Source: Pyropia haitanensis (lineage: Eukaryota > Rhodophyta > Bangiophyceae > Bangiales > Bangiaceae). From it: a DNA stretch of 64,000 bases. Made by a program: the position numbers and the translations under genes. The notes beneath the pieces were generated by a model. The model made no database searches. It was given only the letters and a program-made list of their open reading frames with translations, and was not told where the DNA came from. The DNA is taken from positions 1,186,875-1,250,874 of the forward strand of contig SDUX01000005.1 in the NCBI GenBank assembly GCA_008729055.1. The letters are read 5' to 3'. This document shows positions 56,601-64,000 of the stretch, one piece after another (position 1 is the stretch's first letter; each line of letters opens with the position of its first letter).

Positions 56601-57212
56601 TTGTCCCATCGTAATGGCGTTAATGTCGAAGGTGCTAGAGGGATCTTCCGACTGCAGGTAGATGGCAAAAACAGGGCACCTTTGAACGAGGTCCCGAGCA
56701 AGGCGGTGCCGACTGATCAGAGCTTCGGGCTTCTTGAGGGAGGCAGTGATGGAAATGTTCTTGTGGTTGAACTTGAAGGAGATCTTGTTTTTCTTGTTGT
56801 TGATTTTGGCGTCCTTGTCATCGCGCCACTTCTTTCCCAGGATGAGGTCGTACGCGCTCAAGTCACAAACAGCGAACCGAAGTCGCTCTTGGTACGGTCC
56901 GATGTGAATCTCAAGAGGGTCAACGGTTTCAGCGAGGACATGGGAGCGGCCATCCGGCATGCTTGCCGCGAAGTCCGTTCCTTTTGTTTTCTCATGCAGG
57001 GAGGTAACGAGGCGCCTTGAGACAACGTTGATGGGAGATCCGTCGTCGAACAGCACCTTAACAACTTTTCCATTGACAGAAGCAGTAGAAAGCAGAAGCC
57101 CGAGTCGCGGGCCTTCAAATGGTGACGACATATTTTCAGGAACCGAAGGAGCGTCTTTCACAGATGTTGAGGACTGTTGCTGCTTCAGTTCCGCTGGCCT
57201 TTTGGGCAGTCC
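53668..57212 (-). pseudogene. pol: Pol of Ty3 E (same lesions as D)
   Basis: TAG at 53736-53734 in the chromodomain, the 2-base insertion at about 56561-56566 and Leu for Met before CIDYRALNK all repeat the D defects. The RT to integrase frame between them is open, with catalytic residues kept. Confidence 0.92.
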
Positions 57213-58063
57213 TTAGCCATGTGTCCTTTCTCGCGGCAGCGAAGGCAGAGACCCTCGCGCATGCAGCGCTGGCGTTCGTCTGGCGTCAGCTTTTCGATCT
57301 TGATGCTGGAAATGTCCATCGGGACAACGCCCGTCGTCGGTAGCTTCCCAGAAGTGCTGTTAACATTGCTGGTGATACGGGACACTCCAGCCTTGGCCGC
57401 TTCCACGCGCAGGGCGTCCGTCATCAGTGATTCAAGATCGGTGTACGTCTTGAGGCACAGTGCCTGCCAGATGTCGCGCTTCAAGCCTCGGCTATAGCGG
57501 TCGATCTTTTCCGCTTCAGTGATGTCCGGGATGTCCAAGAGGACGCTCAGGAAAGTCCTGTTGAACGTCCCGACGTCCTTGGTTTGGCGCCATGAGTGCA
57601 GCTTGTCCCGCGCCGCCTGCGTCTTGTTCAGAGGGCTGAAGCGACGGATGAGCGCAGCCCGAAAGGTAGCCCAGTCGGGGACCGCCGTCGTCCGACTGTA
57701 GGTATGCCACCAGGTGAACGCTTCACCGTCCAGGTAGGTGCAGGCGATCCGACACGCTTCGTCAGGGTCAGTCAGCCGCACATATGAGTCCATGTGCGAG
57801 CACCATGCTTCAATTGTCCCGGGCTTGCCGGAGAACAGCGCGGGCTTATTCGGCCTCGCAGTCGTCGCGCCTCCACTCGTGGCCTTAGCCTTGGCGTCGG
57901 ACAGCTGTTTCTTGGCGTCCGCCAATTCAACCTTATGAGCCTCGAGCTCGGCGCTCATCTGCGAGACGAACGCTGTAAGTTGATTCCATGACTCCGCGGA
58001 GGGTGCGGTTGAGGCCGTTCCCGGATTAATCGGGCTTACAGTTGCAGGATTCGGGGGGTCCAT
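57185..58063 (-). CDS. gag: Gag protein of Ty3 E
   Basis: Intact, 292 residues, the same protein as in D. Heptamer at 57200-57206. Confidence 0.92.
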   Translation of the reverse strand: MDPPNPATVSPINPGTASTAPSAESWNQLTAFVSQMSAELEAHKVELADAKKQLSDAKAKATSGGATTARPNKPALFSGKPGTIEAWCSHMDSYVRLTDPDEACRIACTYLDGEAFTWWHTYSRTTAVPDWATFRAALIRRFSPLNKTQAARDKLHSWRQTKDVGTFNRTFLSVLLDIPDITEAEKIDRYSRGLKRDIWQALCLKTYTDLESLMTDALRVEAAKAGVSRITSNVNSTSGKLPTTGVVPMDISSIKIEKLTPDERQRCMREGLCLRCREKGHMAKDCPKGQRN

Positions 58064-58427
58064 TGCGTCCTGGGTGAGGTCCGGAATAATCAAATTAACC
58101 CAACAGATCCGGTTTGACTTACTCCGGCAGAGCACGGGGCAAGTCTTACAAGATGTGCAAGTTAATTTGACCAAGCAAAATAGTGCTGCACTAGCTCTGG
58201 ACAAGCACGGCCGTCGTGGCTACCACGTTTCCAAAGATGGACAACACTATTTGATGGGTCACAAGCGATGCGATGAAGCAGAATTCGAAGACTCAAATCA
58301 CGCAATCGGATTTTCCCGCCGGCCGCCGCGCACGGGCCCGAGTCGGGTCGTGCCGGATTTCCACGCGGGGGAATCAAAGGGGGAAAATCGCGTCTCTTGC
58401 ACAGATCCTGGGGGGTGTTGCGAGGTG

Positions 58428-59066
58428 TCAGTCGGTGCGGCGCGCCAGCGTGCGGTGGTGATCCTTGCCACGCTGGTGGCGTTCGAAGTGCTCGACCGTC
58501 TCGAATTCGCGATCGCACAGGTCGCAACGAGGGCGGGTCTCTGGACGGTTGACCGTATTGCGGTGGCGCCGCGACCAGCGATAGTCGCGCAGCACTGTCA
58601 GGCTGTTGCAACGCACACCGCACGGCTTGCAAACGTATCTGCCCTTGGGGATGGTCTTGGCGATACGGCGCTGCTCCCGCTGCTCAGCTGCGCGCGCGGT
58701 CGTCGGTCGGATGTGGCCGATTCGTGGGGCCGGCGGCGCGATGTAGCGCCGGGCCGGATCCTGCGCGGGCAGCAGCAGGCGCCGGTTGGTTGGGACCGCC
58801 GGGCCTGACGTGGCCGGGCCCTTACCCTTGCGCGAGAGGGGGGGCTTGGATGCGGCTGGCGCCGCCGATGCGGCCGTCGCCGCCACAGAGGATGACGTGG
58901 ATGCGCCCGCCGGGGTGCCACGTGCCGCCGCGGTGTCGCGCGCCGCCGCGGTGCCGCGCGCCGCCGGGGTGCCGCGCGCCGTCGGGGGGCGCGCCGTCGC
59001 CGCCGAGGAAGTCGGGGCGTCCGCCAACGCCGAGGAAGAAAATTCCGAACCTGATTTGGCACTCAC
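58428..59066 (-). CDS. JAZ-type zinc-finger ORF, element E (finger 1 His to Tyr)
   Basis: 212 codons, the same protein as in D, including the lost histidine of finger 1 and the TGA just upstream. No AUG. Confidence 0.55.
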   Translation of the reverse strand: MSAKSGSEFSSSALADAPTSSAATARPPTARGTPAARGTAAARDTAAARGTPAGASTSSSVAATAASAAPAASKPPLSRKGKGPATSGPAVPTNRRLLLPAQDPARRYIAPPAPRIGHIRPTTARAAEQREQRRIAKTIPKGRYVCKPCGVRCNSLTVLRDYRWSRRHRNTVNRPETRPRCDLCDREFETVEHFERHQRGKDHHRTLARRTD

Positions 59067-59302
59067 TGGGTTTCAACAATCAGTCGACCAAAAGAAAAAA
59101 ACCGTGACAGGGGCCACCAGGGCAGTGTCAGGGCAGTGTTCTTTCGGTGTGATTCGTGGAACCCGCTGCGTTCGTATTACAATGCCCCAGGCACGCCGAA
59201 CACAGGGGGCAGCACGAGTGCACAAACACAGGGAGGGCCAAATCCAGGACGGAATCGCAACGTCACCGCCAAGAGGAAGTCGAACTATCTGAAGCTACCA
59301 CA

Positions 59303-60162
59303 TGTGAGGCACCACCCACACACGGGCAGCCCTCAACGTACTGGTGCCGGTGTCAGCAACCCGTGCGAGCCAATGAGGATGCCGGGCGCGGGGAAGGTGA
59401 CGGGTGGGATGACGGTGATGGGGGTGGGGAAGAGGATGGGCGTGACGTCGGTGAGGGTCGAGGGGTCGAAGGTAAAGGAGGTCTTTGTCTCTGTCTGTGG
59501 TTGTTCCCCCGAGGTCTCTCCCGGTGGCGCCCACACTCACGCATTATATACCCCCAGGGGGGCACCCAGGGTGCCCCAAAGCATGCGATTGCCCGTCGTG
59601 CCGGTGGACGGCACCAAAGCTCTCAAAACAAAGCATGGGCTCTCAGAACAAAGCAAGGGTGGGCGTGTGCGCCCCAAGGCGCCCCACCAGAGAGCCCCAA
59701 ACGGGGGGGGGGACGGTGTGCGGCGCTCGTAGCGCCGCGCGGCTGGCCCCACGCGCCATTCGACCCGAAAAGCCTCAGAGGCGTGTAAGCAGACGCCAGT
59801 CTTCGGGTCGAATATCTCCCGTGGGTCAGCAAGTCTTGTCGCTCCCATTGGTCCACGGGGAGATTGTTCCGGCTTGCTGACGCGTCAGAGATGTGGCTCG
59901 TCTTTTGTCCGTCAGTCCGTTGATCCGTTGGAGACTGTACCCGTCGGCAGATGAGTCAGGGTAGTGACGGTTAGCCAATCCGCGGCTCCCGTGCTGACCG
60001 TCCGTTAGTAGTAGATTATCGGACGGACACCGCGGCAAGCCCCAGATTACCTTGGAGTTGATGCGTCTTGGAAGGAGTTGGCTGAGAAGGACAGGGAAGG
60101 AGAGGCCCCAGTCCTTATCCCCTAGGCTCCAGTCTTGGGGATTTAAGGGGCATATCCTTACA
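59303..60162 (-). repeat. LTR shared by Ty3 E (5') and Ty3 F (3')
   Basis: 860 bp. Differs from the D/E LTR by homopolymer losses (a G near 59463 and near 59907). TATA box at 59543-59550. Confidence 0.95.
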
Positions 60163-60173
60163 CCTCCCCCCCC

Positions 60174-63100
60174 TTAGGACGCGCGTCGCAGGAAAGCGTC
60201 CAACACTTCAGGTGCGTTCGCAAGGTCTTGCTTGGTCAGCTAGGAGTTCTCGCTGACGTCACAGCCTTTCCACTTGACCAGGTACTGTAGTCGTCCACGG
60301 CGCTTTCGTGACCTTATGATGGAGTCGACTTCGTACTCGACAGAACCGTCCGGAAATGCCACCGGAGGCGGAACGGGAGGAAGTCGGCCATACGGATCAG
60401 CGCGGTACGGCTTCAGCAAGCTCGCATGAAAGGCGTTGTGAACCTTGCGATCGAGCACCGCTTGGGGAAGATCCAGGCGGAACGTCACATCGTTGATGCT
60501 CTCAGTGACGCGGTACGGTCCCGAGTACTTGGGCATCAGCTTGCGAGCGCCTTGGAAGGCATCTGGCATAAGGTGTTTGGTACTTAGTAGCACCAGATCG
60601 TCCACGGCGATCTTGCAAGGTCGGCGATGGCGATTTGCGTACGCCGAGCGCGCCTCATTTGCACTCTTGATGGCTGAGATGGCAGTCTCTTGAGCATGTT
60701 GGAGACCGCTTAGCCAGTCAGACACTGCAGGCATGCTTGACTCTGAGTTTTCGAGGATGTCCATTGGTACCGTCTTAGGTTCGAATCCGTAGTTCAGGAA
60801 AAATGGGGAGTACGTTGTAACAGCATTTGGCGACCGGTTGTAGGCTACTTCGGCAGCAACCAGAAAGAGGTCCCAATCGCGTTGGTGATGGTTGACAAAG
60901 TTTCGCAGGATTTCTTCGATCTTCTTGTTCATGATCTCAGTTTGTCCGTCGGTTTGCGGGTGGTACGCTGAAGAGGCCTTGATCTTGACCTTGAGAATCT
61001 CCGTGAGCGACTGCCAGAAGTTGGAGAAGAAAATGCGGTCCCTGTCGCAGACAACATTAGCTGGGAGTCCGTGGTGTCGATAGACGTGATCGTGATAGAG
61101 CTGAGCTGCAACTGGCGCCGTACAGTCTGGCTTCATAGGGGCGAGGCGAATCATCTTGGAGAGGCGGTCGACAACGACGTGAATCCCGTTGTGACCTCTT
61201 GGAGTCAGAGAAAGAGGCGTGATAAAGTCCATGGAGACACTTGCCCATCGTTGGCTCGGGGGGTCCAGGGGTTTGAGGTGACCCAGAGGTGAATGAGTGC
61301 TAGCCTTGTTCCGCTGGCACAAATCACATGTTTGTACGTATCTTTGGATGTCTTTCCGCATTGTCTTCCAGTAGTACTTGGAAGAAATAATCTTGGTTGT
61401 TTTCTTGACTCCCATGTGCCCTTGGCACGGGACATCATGGTAGTCGTGGAGTAGTCTTTGGCGTAGAGTACCGACGGGGATACACGTACGGTCACCTCGT
61501 TTCAACAACCTCATGTGTAGCCGGTAGGGAGATACCGGGTCTTTGACTAGGTCGGCAAACTCGGGGTCCGCGTCGTACTCTTGTCTTAAGGTGGCAAGGT
61601 CTTGATCACTTTGGTTGATGGTCATGAGGTTGTTGATTTCAGTTTTCTTGGGGAGTTCTTCAATGGTCTTGGTCAGCACGCGACTAAGAAGGTCTTGATT
61701 GGGGGCGTGCTTGTCGGGAGCACCTTGTGGCTGCCTGGAAAGGGCATCAGCCACGGGGTTCGAAGTGCCCTTGATTGGGACAATCTTGAACTGGAACTGG
61801 TCCAGAAACTCCAGCCACTTGACTTGGCGATCGTTTAGCTTCTCTTGGGTGCTTAGGTATCTCAGGGACTCATGGTCGGTGTGGACCTCAAAGGGTCTTC
61901 CGTAGAGGTAGCAGCGCCAATGCCGGATAGCTTGTATGACTGCAAGCAGTTCTCTTTCACGAATGCTGTAGCGCTGCTCGTGGATGTTGAGAGTTAACGA
62001 GAAGTACGCCACTGGACGCCGTCCGCGTCCATCATCTTGCTCAAGGACTGCGCCCACAGCATACCCGCTGGCATCTGTAGACACGTAGATTGGGTATCTC
62101 TTGTCGAAAGGCCTTAGCAACGGTGCGCTTGTCGTTAGGTCCTGCAGCTGCTCAAAGGCTTTCTGGGCGTCGGGTGTCCACTCGAAGTCGACATTCCCAG
62201 TCAGCCTCGTTAGCGGCGTAGCTACGGCAGCCATTCCCTTGATGAATCTTCGATAAAAGTTGACCATACCGAGGAAAGATTGTACATCCTTTTTGCTCCT
62301 CGGTGTTGCCCACGTACGGATGGCTTGGACCTTGTAGTCTTCCATAGAGAAGCCTTTCTTGGAGATGACGTGGCCAAGGTAGTCCACAGTAGTTCGAGCG
62401 AACTGGCACTTGCTCAGCTTGGCGTAGAGCTTGTGTTCTCGTAATTTCTCGATTGCTAATCGTAGGTGCTTGAGGTGATCGTCATAAGTTTCGCTGTAGA
62501 CTAGGATGTCGTCGAGGTAGACACAGATGAAGTCGTACAGATAGGGTCGGAAGACATCGTTCATTAGGTTCATGAAGACCGCGGGTGCATTTGTCAGACC
62601 AAAGGGTACGACGGTGAACTCATAGAATCCGTACTTGGTTCGAAACGCCGTCAAAGGTATTGTTTCTGGGTCAAGGCGAATCTGGTGATAGCCAGAGCGG
62701 AGGTCGATCTTTGTAAAGTACTTGGCCTTTCGCAGTTGGTCAAAGATGTCGTCGATGCGTGGTAGTGGGTACGCGTTCTTGATAGTAGCCTTGTTCAGGG
62801 CCCTGTAGTCGATGCACAATCGCCAGCCACCGTCCTTCTTCGCCGCAAAGAGGACGGAAGAGCCCCACGGTGAGGTGCTTGGTTGGATGAATCCCTTCCT
62901 TATGAGGCCGGCCAGTTGAGTCTTGAGTTCTTCGAGCTCCCATTCGGCTAGTCGGTAAATTCCGCTACGACGCGGTTGGGCGTCATCGGTCAGCTTGATG
63001 CTAAATTTGTGACTGCGCTCAGGAGCGAGTCCGTCGGGGAGCTCGTCTGGGAAGACATCAGCGTACTCTCTTTGAGAATCTCTTGAACTTCTTTCTTGTC

Positions 63101-63718
63101 TTCGCCTTGTCCCATCGTAATGGCGTTAATGTCGAAGGTGCTAGAGGGATCTTCCGACTGCAGGTAGATGGCAAAAACAGGGCACCTTTGAACGAGGTCC
63201 CGAGCAAGGCGGTGCCGACTGATCAGAGCTTCGGGCTTCTTGAGGGAGGCAGTGATGGAAATGTTCTTGTGGTTGAACTTGAAGGAGATCTTGTTTTTCT
63301 TGTTGTTGATTTTGGCGTCCTTGTCATCGCGCCACTTCTTTCCCAGGATGAGGTCGTACGCGCTCAAGTCACAAACAGCGAACCGAAGTCGCTCTTGGTA
63401 CGGTCCGATGTGAATCTCAAGAGGGTCAACGGTTTCAGCGAGGACATGGGAGCGGCCATCCGGCATGCTTGCCGCGAAGTCCGTTCCTTTTGTTTTCTCA
63501 TGCAGGGAGGTAACGAGGCGCCTTGAGACAACGTTGATGGGAGATCCGTCGTCGAACAGCACCTTAACAACTTTTCCATTGACAGAAGCAGTAGAAAGCA
63601 GAAGCCCGAGTCGCGGGCCTTCAAATGGTGACGACATATTTTCAGGAACCGAAGGAGCGTCTTTCACAGATGTTGAGGACTGTTGCTGCTTCAGTTCCGC
63701 TGGCCTTTTGGGCAGTCC
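60174..63718 (-). pseudogene. pol: Pol of Ty3 F (same lesions as D and E)
   Basis: TAG at 60242-60240 and the 2-base insertion at about 63067-63072 are as in D and E. Private changes include Tyr to His in the GIYVVVD strand of integrase and Val to Ile before SSKYYW, so F is not an exact copy of its neighbours. Confidence 0.92.
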
Positions 63719-64000
63719 TTAGCCATGTGTCCTTTCTCGCGGCAGCGAAGGCAGAGACCCTCGCGCATGCAGCGCTGGCGTTCGTCTGGCGTCAGCTTTT
63801 CGATCTTGATGCTGGAAATGTCCATCGGGACAACGCCCGTCGTCGGTAGCTTCCCAGAAGTGCTGTTAACATTGCTGGTGATACGGGACACTCCAGCCTT
63901 GGCCGCTTCCACGCGCAGGGCGTCCGTCATCAGTGATTCAAGATCGGTGTACGTCTTGAGGCACAGTGCCTGCCAGATGTCGCGCTTCAAGCCTCGGCTA
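63691..64000 (-). CDS. gag: Gag protein of Ty3 F, C-terminal part
   Basis: The last 102 codons are in the window, including the CCHC knuckle; the heptamer is at 63706-63712. The N terminus lies outside. Confidence 0.9.
   Translation of the reverse strand, partial: SRGLKRDIWQALCLKTYTDLESLMTDALRVEAAKAGVSRITSNVNSTSGKLPTTGVVPMDISSIKIEKLTPDERQRCMREGLCLRCREKGHMAKDCPKGQRN

Larger units (their letters stand above)
52794..60162 (-). mobile_element. Ty3/gypsy chromovirus retrotransposon E, full length but inactivated
   Basis: Almost identical to D, including the three lesions, and offset by about 6.51 kb. It shares its left LTR with D and its right LTR with F. Differences from D are a handful of bases, for example in the A run near 59094 and a G near 58415. 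Confidence 0.93.
59303..64000 (-). mobile_element. Ty3/gypsy chromovirus retrotransposon F, partial (window ends inside gag)
   Basis: The next unit of the array, offset about 6.51 kb from E and with the same pol lesions. The array clearly continues beyond the window. Confidence 0.92.

Overview
The window is eukaryotic nuclear DNA made almost entirely of transposable elements. It is GC-rich, with long G and C homopolymers. Its content (a chromodomain Ty3/gypsy element, an R2-type retrotransposon with a restriction-like endonuclease, a KDZ-type DNA transposase and a tRNA-Leu remnant) fits a GC-rich alga or other protist. A bangiophyte red alga is my best guess, but that is inference from composition only. 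I found no host gene that I could support.

Layout. 1-11417 is a non-LTR retrotransposon (copy 1, + strand; zinc fingers, reverse transcriptase, CCHC, restriction-like endonuclease). A complete Ty3/gypsy element (A, 1930-9299, - strand) splits it, with a 5-bp duplication CGGAG and 863-bp LTRs in which I saw no difference. A tRNA-Leu(AAG)-like sequence follows at 11418-11491. 12039-17896 is a second copy of the non-LTR element, with both ORFs and no Ty3 insertion, so it shows the empty site; it runs into a 499-bp N gap. 18983-22897 is a broken KDZ-family transposase gene. 22.9-27.3 kb holds GC-rich degenerate repeats, a 62-bp minisatellite and a pair of diverged long inverted repeats that look like a non-autonomous DNA transposon. 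27905-33147 is a large palindrome (about 2.54-kb arms, 152-bp spacer) whose outer arms carry a 125/141-bp minisatellite. From 33152 to the end lies an array of Ty3 elements B, C, D, E and F, all on the - strand. B/C, D/E and E/F each share one LTR.

The Ty3 element in its own direction: 5' LTR with TATA box; tRNA-like primer site; a leader of about 1.24 kb with no AUG between the primer site and gag, which nevertheless contains an open frame with two JAZ/U1-type C2H2 zinc fingers; gag with a CCHC knuckle; a C CCA AAA heptamer for -1 frameshifting; pol (protease, reverse transcriptase, RNase H, integrase, chromodomain); a G-rich polypurine tract touching the pol stop; 3' LTR. A and B are intact. 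D, E and F share the same three lesions in pol and the leader ORF, so they multiplied after inactivation. C carries scattered one-base indels from about 41.85 kb, which look like uncorrected long-read errors.

Most notable: the AUG-free leader with a zinc-finger ORF, the LTR-sharing array of identically damaged elements, the tRNA-Leu junction of the non-LTR element, and the palindrome interrupted by the array.
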